From: WHSM01 sp050701635
GTDB lineage: Bacteria; Actinomycetota; Actinomycetes; Mycobacteriales; Micromonosporaceae
Assembly (NCBI GenBank): GCA_050701635.1
Contig: JBOGDF010000097.1
Coordinates: 1-15,713 of the forward strand
Reading direction: 5' to 3'
DNA length: 15,713 nt
Below the pieces are notes generated by a model. The model searched no databases, was not told where the DNA came from, and saw nothing but the letters and a program-made list of their open reading frames with translations. This document shows positions 6,802 through 13,657 of the stretch, one piece after another. The position numbers were made by a program, and so were the translations under genes. Position 1 is the stretch's first letter. Every line of letters starts with the position of its first letter.

Positions 6802-9516
6802 ATGCGCCGGTATTCGTACACCTTCTACCGGGGTTTCACCCTGGCGGACCCGCGGTTCTACGAGGACATCAGCCGCTTCGCGCCGGACGGCGATCTGGCG
6901 CGCCAGGTACAGGCGCTGGAATCGGACGACGTCGCGACTGTCCAGCGTGGACCGTGGATCGTGTGCCGGCCGTCCGGGCCGCCGCTGCCCGCGCACGGCT
7001 GGAAGATCCACGTCTCGGTGGTGCCGGACCAGGCGGCGCGGGCGCTGCAGATCGTGATCGGGGAGTTCACCGCGGAGCCGTTCCACTTCAAGTGTCTGCG
7101 GGACCGCCGGCTGGTGGTCTCGGCAACCTCGCGGTGGTGGCAGCCGGGCCAGGTCGGCAAGGTGATCGCGCTCTACCCCCGTACGGCGGACGAGTGCCGC
7201 GCGCTGCTGGCGCGGCTGGCGCCGGCGCTGGACGGCATCGAGGGCCCGTACGTGCTGACCGACCGCCGCTACCAGGACTCCAGCTGCCTCTACTACCGGT
7301 ACGGCGGCTTCGCGTCCGACCACACCATCGAGGCGGACGGCACCCAGGCGTCGATCCTGCTCGGCCCGGACGGCGAAGAGTGGCCCGACGACCGTGCCCC
7401 GGTCTACCGCACGCCGCCCTGGGTCGAGGAGCCGTTCCCCGAGCCCGAGCCCGGCCCCGACGCCGAGCCGGCATCGCGCGACATCAACGGCTACCGGGTC
7501 GAGACCGCGATCCACCACACCGGTACGGGTGGCGTCTACCTGGCCGAGCGGCTCGCCGACGGACGGGCGGTCGTACTCAAGGAATCCCGGCCGCACACCG
7601 CGTTCGCCACCGACGGCTCGAGCGGCCAACAGCGGCTGCGCCGGGAGTACGAGACCATGCGCGCGCTGCACGGCACCGGCGTGGCGCCGGAGGCGTACCA
7701 GCTGTTCGACGCCTGGGAACACCTCTTCCTGGCGCAGGAGTACGTCGAGATCGGGTCGCTCGCGGCCTTCCTCTCCGCCCGCAACCCGCTCGCCCACGGC
7801 GACTTCTCAGACGCCGCGATCGCGCGGTACCAGCGGGAGGCGAAGACCGTACTCGACAACCTGCGGGGCGTGATCACGGCCTGCCACGACCGCGGGATCT
7901 GCTACGGCGACATCTCGCTCACCAACGTCCTGATCGAGCCGGAGACCCTCGCGGTACGGCTGATCGACTTCGAGTCCAGCCGGCCGTTGGACCGGTGGGC
8001 CGGCGACACGCCCGCGTCGCCCGGCTTCCGTCCGCCGCCCGGCTCCCCGGCGTGGCAGGACCCGGTGGCGTTCGACGAGTTCGGGGTCGCCTCGGCGGAG
8101 CTGGCGCTGGTGATGCCCCGGAACATGTTGCGGGAGCTGAGCCCGGAAGCGCTCGCCCGCTCCACCCGGCAGGCCGCGGCGTTGCTGAAGTACCCGCTGG
8201 GCGATCTGCTGCGGCGGCTGGAGCTCCCCGCCGACGAGGACCCGGGCCCGCCGGACCTCGATGTGGTGGTGAAGGAGGCCGTACGGTTCGTCGAGACCAC
8301 CATGACGCCGGACCGGGACGACCGGCTGTTCCCGGCCGCCCCGGAGGTGTTCGCGACCAGCCCGTGGCCGGTCGCCTTCGGCACCGCGGGCGTGCTGCGT
8401 GGCCTGCACCGGCTGACCGGCCAGGTGCACCCCGCCGTACGGGACTGGATGGACCGCAACACCGCGGGCCTGGACAAGCTCCCGCCCGGCCTGTATTTCG
8501 GCCTCGCCGGCGTCGGCTGGACCCTGCTCGACGTTGACGAGACCGAGTGCGGGCTGGAGCTGATCGAGCGGGCGGGTCAGGCCACGCTCACCGAGCTGCC
8601 CGCCGCGGTCGCCGAAGGTACGGCGGGGCTGGGGCTCGCCTGCCTCGCCGCCTGGCAGCGGGCCGGCGCCGACTCGGGGCTGCAGGCCGCCGCCCGGGTC
8701 GGCGACCACCTGATCGGCACCGCACGCGACTCCGGGCTGGGGCTCTACTGGCCCCGCGACGGCGAGACGAGGCATCCGCTGGGGTACGCGTACGGGTCCT
8801 CGGGAGTGGCGACGTTCCTGTTGTACCTGCACCTCGCTACCGGCGACGAGCGGTACCGGCAGGTCGCCCGCGGGGCGCTGGACTACGACCTGGGTCAGCT
8901 CGTCCCGCGCGGTCTCAACGAAGCCGGGATCGGCCTTCCCGGGTACGCCGATCGCGCGCTGCTGGAGCCGTACTGGGAGCGCGGCTCGGCGGGATTCGGT
9001 AGCGCGCTGGCGCGATTCTGCCGGGTCACCGGTGACGAACGGCTGCGCGCCACGCTCGACCAGCTCGTGTACTGGACGCTGCAGGGGTCAGCGATCAACC
9101 CCGGCCTGTTCAGTGGCATGGCGGGCATCGTCAACGTCGCGCTGGACTGCGCCCACCTGCTGGGCCCCGCACCGGCCTCCGGCCCAGGCGCCGCGCCGGT
9201 CTCCGTGCCAGGCTCCGGGCCGGGCGGGGTGGCGTACCGGGAGCTCGCCGCGGGGATGGCCGACGGCATCGTCGCCATGGGGTGCCCGCAGCCCGAAGGC
9301 CTGGCATTCCCCGGTCACGGGCTGCTCCGGTACGCCACCGACTTCGCCACCGGCAGCACCGGCATCGCGCTGGTGCTGGACCGGCTGCAGCGCGGCGGCC
9401 CCGACTTCAACTACACCCTCGACGAGCTGCTACCCGAGGCCAGCCACGGAGCTGCCGCGCTGCTTCCCTGGGCCGGCGGCCGTGACGACAGTGCGCCGGA
9501 GGACGGCGATGCGTGA
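6802..9516 (+). CDS. lanKC: Class III lanthionine synthetase LanKC (lyase-kinase-cyclase)
   Basis: This 904-residue enzyme phosphorylates Ser in the precursor, eliminates phosphate to dehydroalanine and assists Cys addition to form (methyl)lanthionine or labionin rings. Domains in order are the N-terminal lyase region (about 1-205), an acidic Pro/Glu linker (about 212-228), the kinase (about 233-450) and a LanC-like cyclase (about 520-890). The kinase shows the Gly loop GTGGVY (241-246), Lys260 in VVLKES, YGDISLTN (Asp370, Asn375) and DFE (389-391). The cyclase keeps the barrel motifs but lacks zinc ligands: WERG (725-728) replaces WCxG and FSG (770-772) replaces CHG, as expected for class III. 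A Gly/Pro/Ala-rich insert (about 788-811) is unusual. I choose the ATG at 6802 because GGAG sits 6 nt before it; an ATG at 6796 abuts that site. It overlaps the flavoprotein gene by 8 nt. Confidence 0.95.
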   Translation: MRRYSYTFYRGFTLADPRFYEDISRFAPDGDLARQVQALESDDVATVQRGPWIVCRPSGPPLPAHGWKIHVSVVPDQAARALQIVIGEFTAEPFHFKCLRDRRLVVSATSRWWQPGQVGKVIALYPRTADECRALLARLAPALDGIEGPYVLTDRRYQDSSCLYYRYGGFASDHTIEADGTQASILLGPDGEEWPDDRAPVYRTPPWVEEPFPEPEPGPDAEPASRDINGYRVETAIHHTGTGGVYLAERLADGRAVVLKESRPHTAFATDGSSGQQRLRREYETMRALHGTGVAPEAYQLFDAWEHLFLAQEYVEIGSLAAFLSARNPLAHGDFSDAAIARYQREAKTVLDNLRGVITACHDRGICYGDISLTNVLIEPETLAVRLIDFESSRPLDRWAGDTPASPGFRPPPGSPAWQDPVAFDEFGVASAELALVMPRNMLRELSPEALARSTRQAAALLKYPLGDLLRRLELPADEDPGPPDLDVVVKEAVRFVETTMTPDRDDRLFPAAPEVFATSPWPVAFGTAGVLRGLHRLTGQVHPAVRDWMDRNTAGLDKLPPGLYFGLAGVGWTLLDVDETECGLELIERAGQATLTELPAAVAEGTAGLGLACLAAWQRAGADSGLQAAARVGDHLIGTARDSGLGLYWPRDGETRHPLGYAYGSSGVATFLLYLHLATGDERYRQVARGALDYDLGQLVPRGLNEAGIGLPGYADRALLEPYWERGSAGFGSALARFCRVTGDERLRATLDQLVYWTLQGSAINPGLFSGMAGIVNVALDCAHLLGPAPASGPGAAPVSVPGSGPGGVAYRELAAGMADGIVAMGCPQPEGLAFPGHGLLRYATDFATGSTGIALVLDRLQRGGPDFNYTLDELLPEASHGAAALLPWAGGRDDSAPEDGDA

Positions 9517-10057
9517 CGACGCGCTGTCGGTGATCGTCTGCGGCGCCGCGTCGGCGCTGTCGATGCCGGAGTACCTCGCCAGGCTCCGCCAGCAGTGCCC
9601 GCTGCCGCTACGGCTACTGCTCACCCACAGCGCCACCCGGTTCCTGCAGAGCGGGGCCCTCGGCTGGTACGCCGACGAGGTCTTCACCGCCGACGCCCCC
9701 GAGCTGAATCCGACCGAGTTCGCGCTGCGCTCCCGCCGGGTGGTCGTACTCCCGGCGACCGCCAACATGCTCGCCGCCGCCGCCCTCGGACTCGCCGGTA
9801 CGCCGGCGCAGACCGTACTGCTCTCCGCCCCGGAGCCGGTGCTGTTCTTCCCTGCGATGAACCGGGTGATGTGGCAGCGGGCGCCGGTACGCCGGCACGT
9901 CGCCGCCCTCCGCGGCGACGGACACGTGGTGGTGGACCCGCACGACCGGGAGATCTTCGAGTTATGGCGGCGTGAGATGACCATCGGCATCGCGCCCCCG
10001 CCGGCGGACCAGGTGGTCAAGATCGTGATGCGTCACCTGGAGCCGGCCGATGCCTGA
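9509..10057 (+). CDS. lanD: LanD-type flavoprotein (HFCD family cysteine decarboxylase)
   Basis: This 182-residue protein belongs to the homo-oligomeric flavin-containing Cys decarboxylase family (EpiD, MrsD, Dfp/CoaC). In RiPP clusters such proteins oxidatively decarboxylate a C-terminal Cys to an aminoenethiol, which is then captured by dehydroalanine to give aminovinyl-cysteine or, in class III systems, avionin. The neighbouring precursor does end in Cys. Visible motifs are PATAN (82-86) and PAMN (115-118) followed by W122. By hand alignment, the residue normally occupied by the active-site His (about 14 residues before PATAN) is Pro68, a point to verify. The start ATG is inside the end of lanKC (8-nt overlap) with GGAGG 6 nt upstream. 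The gene overlaps the MFS gene by 8 nt, so translation of the operon is coupled. Confidence 0.88.
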   Translation: MRDDALSVIVCGAASALSMPEYLARLRQQCPLPLRLLLTHSATRFLQSGALGWYADEVFTADAPELNPTEFALRSRRVVVLPATANMLAAAALGLAGTPAQTVLLSAPEPVLFFPAMNRVMWQRAPVRRHVAALRGDGHVVVDPHDREIFELWRREMTIGIAPPPADQVVKIVMRHLEPADA

Positions 10058-11369
10058 CGCGGGGGAGCGGCCCCGGACGCCGGAGAACGCCCCGCCGGGG
10101 ACGCTGCGCCCGCCGCGGACGTCAGCGCCGCCGCCGGGCACGCTGGCGCCGTTGCGGCGGCCGGACTTCCGGCGGATCTGGATTGGGCACGGGCTCTCCG
10201 CGCTCGGCTCGCACCTGACCGGCCTCGCGCTCCCGCTGTTGATCCTCGACCAGACCGGCTCGCCGTTGCTGGCCGGGCTCGCCGGGACGCTCCGGATGCT
10301 GGCGTACCTGGTGGCGCACCTGCCCGCTGGCGCGCTGGCCGACCGGCTGCGCCGGCGCAACATCCTGCTGGTCGCCGACGTCGCGCGGGGGCTGTGCGTC
10401 GTCGCGATCGGGATCGCGCTGGTCGTCGGGGAGCCGCTGTCCGTGCCGGTGCTGCTGACCTTGAGCGTGCTGAGCGCGGTCGTCTCGTCGGTCGCGGACC
10501 CTGCCGGCCAGGCGGCCACCCGCCATCTGGTCGACGGTGGTGAGCTGCCGGCGGCGCTCGCGCTGGACGGCGTACGGGGGCAGGCGATCGGGCTCGCCGC
10601 CCCGCTGGTCGGCGGGTTGCTCTACCAGATCTGGCCGCCGCTGCCGTTCCTCGTCGACGCGGGCAGCTACGCGATGTCCTTCCTCCTGGTGTACGCGGTC
10701 CGCCGGCCCCTCGGCGGCGGCACCCCCGGCCGGCCGGCGTCGTTGCTGTCGGACATCACCACCGGGGTGCGCTACATCGGGCACTCGAGTTTCCTGCGGC
10801 TCTACCTGGTGTGGGCCGCGCTCGGCAACTTCGCCACCGCGGGGATCGCGTTCCTGGTCGTCCTGGCGGTGCTGCCGAGTGGCGGCACAGCGGTCGGCGC
10901 AGCCCTCGCCTGCGTGTCGCTGGGGGGACTGGTGGGCGCCGCCCTGGCGCCCCGAGCCGTCGCCGTTCCGGCGGGTACGGCGGTGCCCGCCGTCACCGGC
11001 GTACGGCTGCTGATCGCCGGCGTGATCGCCGTACGGCCCACCCCGGTCGTACTCGCCACCGGGATGACGCTGATCGCGTTGCTCGGCCCGCTGGTCTCGG
11101 TCCGCTACAACGCGGGCCTGTTCACGCTGGTCCCGGATCACCTGATGGGCAGAGTGCAGAGCGCGATGACGCTGGTCGGCGGCTCGCTATACCCGTTCGC
11201 GGCGGTGCTCGCCGGCTGGCTGGCCGAAGCGATGTCGATCCGTACGGCGATGCTCGCGATGGCCGGTGTGCTCGGCGTGGTGTTCGCGCTGGGCCTGCTG
11301 CGCACGCTGCGGCCCCCCGAGCGCACCGCACCGGCGCCGGCCGAGAGCGTGCCCGAGCCTGTCACGTGA
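10050..11369 (+). CDS. MFS transporter, candidate exporter of the lanthipeptide
   Basis: This 439-residue membrane protein of the major facilitator superfamily probably has 12 transmembrane segments. After a Pro-rich cytosolic N-terminus (about residues 1-35), PLRRPDFRRIWIGHGLSALG enters the first helix. The loop 2-3 signature is visible as AGALADRLRRRNILL. The family exports small molecules by proton antiport; members of this MFS_3-like branch are often annotated as antibiotic efflux pumps. Its position as the last gene of the lanA-lanKC-lanD operon, overlapping lanD by 8 nt, suggests export of, or self-resistance to, the product. An MFS rather than an ABC exporter is less usual for lanthipeptides. 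I see no dedicated leader protease gene in the window. The stop lies 6 nt from the end of the convergent radical SAM gene. Confidence 0.92.
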   Translation: MPDAGERPRTPENAPPGTLRPPRTSAPPPGTLAPLRRPDFRRIWIGHGLSALGSHLTGLALPLLILDQTGSPLLAGLAGTLRMLAYLVAHLPAGALADRLRRRNILLVADVARGLCVVAIGIALVVGEPLSVPVLLTLSVLSAVVSSVADPAGQAATRHLVDGGELPAALALDGVRGQAIGLAAPLVGGLLYQIWPPLPFLVDAGSYAMSFLLVYAVRRPLGGGTPGRPASLLSDITTGVRYIGHSSFLRLYLVWAALGNFATAGIAFLVVLAVLPSGGTAVGAALACVSLGGLVGAALAPRAVAVPAGTAVPAVTGVRLLIAGVIAVRPTPVVLATGMTLIALLGPLVSVRYNAGLFTLVPDHLMGRVQSAMTLVGGSLYPFAAVLAGWLAEAMSIRTAMLAMAGVLGVVFALGLLRTLRPPERTAPAPAESVPEPVT

Positions 11370-11370
11370 C
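11361..11370. other. 10-bp perfect palindrome at the convergent gene ends
   Basis: GTCACGTGAC overlaps the stop codon of the MFS gene and lies between the two convergent RiPP arms. It is flanked by GAGCC (11355-11359) and GGCTC (starting near 11373), so a larger imperfect hairpin is possible. It may act in bidirectional termination; there is no other terminator candidate in the 6-nt gap. It is short and could be chance. Confidence 0.25.
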
Positions 11371-11375
11371 CGGGC

Positions 11376-12728
11376 TCAGGCGGGTACCAGGCCGAGCGAG
11401 GTGGCGTACAGGTCGAGGCGGTCCGGGAGGTTGGTCTTCAGGGTGGGGCAGGGCGCGCTGCCCTCGCGCCACAGCTTCGGGCACTGCCCGCCGCACACCG
11501 GCAGGATCCGGCAGGTACGGCAGCCGGTCTCGTCGGACTGCACCGTGTCGTACCAATCGTCGAAATCTCCGTCGGGTCGGCGCTGGTCCGGCGGCAGCGA
11601 TCCGAGCTGCGCCACCTCCCGATCCTCGGATCCGGGCACGAGCGGCTGCTCGGTGCAGCTGTAGATCCGCCCGTCCGGGGCGATTACCTCGCTGTGCGGA
11701 TCGACCGCGACGCACACCAGGCTCGCCGTGCCGGTCGGCAGCAGGCCGCAGGTCAGACCGTGCGCCAGGTACGCCGCCAGCCAGGTCAGCTCAACCCGCG
11801 CCAACTCCTGGTACGACACCGCCACTCGGCTGACATCGTTGCCCCACGGATGTACCGGCGCCGGGTAGAAGAACACCCGCGGGTGGGCCAGCCCGGCGTC
11901 CCGCATCGCCGCAGCGAAGCCGGCTGCCTGCCCGGCGTTGTTCACCCCGATGTTGGTACGCACCCGGAACCTCAGCTGGTCGAGCTCCGGATCGTCCAGC
12001 GCGCCCCGGATCGCCGCCACGATCCGGTGGTACGAGCTCTGGCCGCTCTTCAACGGCCGGGACGCGTCGTGCGCGGCGGGTGGTCCGTCGATGGTCACCT
12101 CGATGGTCCCCACCCGGCATTCCCCGGCCAGCGCGGCCAGCTTGCGACCGTCGAGCAGCACGCCGTTGGTGACCAGTTTGGACGAGTACCGTACGCCGTG
12201 CCGGTCGGCCAGAGCCACGAAGCGGCGGGACAGATCCCGCAGGACGGCGTACCCCATCAGCGGTTCGGCTCCGAACCACCGTACGTCGGCCGTGTCGTAC
12301 CGGCCGGAGGTCACGGCGGCCTCGACCCGGGCCACGATCTGGTCCCGGTGCCGCCCGGCGTCGGTACCCCTGCGATGTTCCTGACCGCAGTACGTGCACC
12401 CCATGTTGCAGTACGCCGTCGGCATGATCACGAACCGCCGGGTGGTGTTGGTACGCCGCGCCGCCTGGCCCGCGGCGATCACCTCCGCCGCCTCGTCCCG
12501 GTCGCGCGGCACCAGCAGCCCGAGCGATGCCAGCTCGCTGATGCCGTACGCCGGTGTCCGACCCGCGGCGAGACACTCGGCGGTCGCCTCGTCGATCAGG
12601 AAGGTGCGGGTGGTGGCGGAGTGGTAGACCGGTCGCACCCGCCGGCCGGACGCGTCACGCCAGGTACGCCGGCCGACCAGTGCATACCGGCTTGGCACCA
12701 GCGCGCTCGGCGCGGCGGGTGGAGTCAC
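11376..12728 (-). CDS. Radical SAM/SPASM peptide maturase
   Basis: This 450-residue radical SAM enzyme probably modifies the small peptide encoded just upstream. The N-terminal ~90 residues resemble the peptide-engaging region of RiPP maturases (SRYALVGRR...FLID...LLVPRDRDEA). The SAM cluster motif is C107-x3-C111-x2-C114 in AYCNMGCTYC, followed by the GAEPL segment of the partial TIM barrel. The C-terminal SPASM region holds an upstream YSC and then Cys at about 403, 406, 412, 416 and 427 (GCRTCRILPVCGGQC), ligands for auxiliary Fe-S clusters. The start is a GTG at 12728 that overlaps the stop of the peptide gene as GTGA. No separate ribosome-binding site is visible, so translational coupling is likely. 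An in-frame GTG 10 codons later is the alternative. The frame runs open to 12962, but that part is the shadow of the peptide gene. The crosslink type cannot be read from the sequence. Confidence 0.9.
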   Translation of the reverse strand: MTPPAAPSALVPSRYALVGRRTWRDASGRRVRPVYHSATTRTFLIDEATAECLAAGRTPAYGISELASLGLLVPRDRDEAAEVIAAGQAARRTNTTRRFVIMPTAYCNMGCTYCGQEHRRGTDAGRHRDQIVARVEAAVTSGRYDTADVRWFGAEPLMGYAVLRDLSRRFVALADRHGVRYSSKLVTNGVLLDGRKLAALAGECRVGTIEVTIDGPPAAHDASRPLKSGQSSYHRIVAAIRGALDDPELDQLRFRVRTNIGVNNAGQAAGFAAAMRDAGLAHPRVFFYPAPVHPWGNDVSRVAVSYQELARVELTWLAAYLAHGLTCGLLPTGTASLVCVAVDPHSEVIAPDGRIYSCTEQPLVPGSEDREVAQLGSLPPDQRRPDGDFDDWYDTVQSDETGCRTCRILPVCGGQCPKLWREGSAPCPTLKTNLPDRLDLYATSLGLVPA

Positions 12729-12907
12729 CGGCAACAGCCGTCGGTCGGGATGATCTCGACGGACGGCGTCTGCTGCGGCACCTCCATGACGAAGAATCGG
12801 CAGCCGGGATCGTCGGGCGCGGCGGTGGTGACCGCGTTGCCGGCGACCGGAACAGCCAGCGCGAACACCGCGCTCACCAGTAGTTTCGCCGCGTTGACCA
12901 GTGCCAT
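12725..12907 (-). CDS. Small peptide, candidate precursor for the radical SAM maturase
   Basis: I do not recognise this 60-residue peptide. It begins MALVNAAK and has a hydrophobic stretch (about residues 9-23) followed by GNAVTTAAP, which looks like a signal peptide or membrane leader with Ala-x-Ala-type cleavage options. The remaining ~29 residues (DDPGCRFF through DGCCR) contain three Cys, two adjacent at the C-terminal end, plus Phe-Phe and a Pro/Val/Ile-rich middle. It has a strong GGGGGAGG ribosome-binding site before its ATG and its own promoter, and its stop overlaps the maturase GTG (GTGA). This placement is typical of a RiPP precursor. Alternatives are a small secreted peptide unrelated to the maturase, or a leader peptide that only couples translation. 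Confidence 0.75.
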   Translation of the reverse strand: MALVNAAKLLVSAVFALAVPVAGNAVTTAAPDDPGCRFFVMEVPQQTPSVEIIPTDGCCR

Positions 12908-12928
12908 GAGAGTCCTCCCCCTGAAGGC

Positions 12929-12962
12929 TTGCGGTACGCAGAAACGGCTCCGCGTACCGCAA
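12929..12962 (-). promoter_or_regulatory. 11-bp inverted repeat in the 5' leader of the peptide/radical SAM transcript
   Basis: TTGCGGTACGC (12929-12939) and GCGTACCGCAA (12952-12962) are perfect complements around 12 nt. The repeat begins only a few bases after the predicted transcript start (near 12966) and ends about 12 nt before the ribosome-binding site. As RNA it would form a stable hairpin in the 5' leader; as DNA it could be an operator just downstream of the promoter. Its size and symmetry suit a dimeric winged-helix regulator such as the divergent gene product. Confidence 0.55.
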
Positions 12963-12967
12963 AGCGA

Positions 12968-13002
12968 CGGTGAAGTTACCGCGAGCGATTAAGAAAAGTC
13001 AA
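12968..13002 (-). promoter_or_regulatory. Promoter of the peptide/radical SAM arm
   Basis: On the minus strand, TTGACT (13002-12997) and TAACTT (12978-12973) are separated by 18 nt, a good housekeeping-type promoter. It can be aligned without gaps with the lanA promoter (6515-6549) at 21 of 35 positions, including TTGAC, an AATC block and the ACTTCA around the -10. It overlaps the divergent promoter of the regulator gene. Confidence 0.6.
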
Positions 13003-13017
13003 GCGTTGGGTTATGCT
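12989..13017 (+). promoter_or_regulatory. Divergent promoter of the winged-helix regulator
   Basis: TTAAGA (12989-12994) and TATGCT (13012-13017) are 17 nt apart. The -35 and spacer overlap the -35 of the opposing peptide/radical SAM promoter, so binding of one regulator dimer could affect both. The -10 covers the first in-frame ATG of the regulator (13013), which argues that translation starts downstream. Confidence 0.45.
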
Positions 13018-13063
13018 AGAAAGGCAGTCGAACCGTCCGAAAAACGACCGAGGTGCAACGCTT

Positions 13064-13645
13064 TTGTCAGAAGGTATTCAGTCGCGGCGCATCGTCGACG
13101 ACGCGACGACTCTCAAGGCTCTGGCAGACCCGCTCAGAATGACGGTGCTGGAGCTGATGATGGTGCGTCCGGAGCAGATGTGGACGGCCAAAGAGCTCGC
13201 GGCGCGGGTCGGGATCCCTGCGACGAAGCTGTATTACCACCTCAATCTGCTCGAGCGGCACCAGCTCGCGGTGGTACGCGAGACCCGGATCGTCAACGGC
13301 ATCATCGAGAAGCACTACGGGGCCGGACAGCGCCGGATCACCTTCCAGCGGGGCACCGGCGACGATTCGGCTGACGGGGTCCGGGAGGGGATCGTCGGGC
13401 TCATCGACAAGGTCCGCGACGACGTCGACACCGGGCTGCGCGACGGCACCCTCGAACCCGTACGGACGCCGACCGGGATGGTCGTCTCGCATGCGCTCGC
13501 CGCGCTGCCGCCCGACCGGATCGCCGAGTTCCGGACGGCGTTGCTCGCACTGGTCGAGCGATTCCGCGGGTTGGACAACGCCGGCGGTACGCCGTACCAA
13601 CTGCTGGTCGCCTTCCATCCCCAGGGCCCGCAGCAGAACGACTAG
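13064..13645 (+). CDS. Winged helix-turn-helix (ArsR-type) transcriptional regulator
   Basis: This 193-residue DNA-binding protein probably controls the RiPP region. The N-terminal winged helix is clear: TTLKALADPLRMTVLELM (helix 1), WTAKELAARVGIPATKLYYHLNLLERHQL (helix-turn-helix, about 43-71) and VRETRIVNGIIEKHY (wing). The longer C-terminal part (about 105-193) has amphipathic helices for dimerisation or ligand sensing. I see no Cys-based metal site, so a metal sensor is unlikely. I choose TTG at 13064 because GAGG lies 10 nt upstream and the protein then begins SEGIQSRRIVDDA, normal for this family. An ATG at 13013 is in frame but coincides with the predicted -10. It is divergent from, and shares promoter DNA with, the peptide/radical SAM arm. 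Candidate target sites are the two similar RiPP promoters. Confidence 0.85.
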   Translation: MSEGIQSRRIVDDATTLKALADPLRMTVLELMMVRPEQMWTAKELAARVGIPATKLYYHLNLLERHQLAVVRETRIVNGIIEKHYGAGQRRITFQRGTGDDSADGVREGIVGLIDKVRDDVDTGLRDGTLEPVRTPTGMVVSHALAALPPDRIAEFRTALLALVERFRGLDNAGGTPYQLLVAFHPQGPQQND

Positions 13646-13657
13646 CCGCAGCAGGCC

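Noticed and set aside
6579..8537. Plus-strand open frame (652 codons) overlapping lanA and lanKC
   Set aside because: It is a frame-shifted shadow of lanA and lanKC, with low-complexity Arg/Gly/Pro translation, while the other frame shows kinase and cyclase motifs.
12729..12962. N-terminal extension of the radical SAM gene up to 12962
   Set aside because: The extra 78 codons overlap the small peptide gene in another frame and read as Arg/Gly-rich sequence; the GTG coupled to the peptide stop is a better start.
11694..12992. Plus-strand open frame (432 codons) antisense to the radical SAM gene
   Set aside because: It shows no recognisable domain; the minus strand has intact radical SAM and SPASM Cys motifs.
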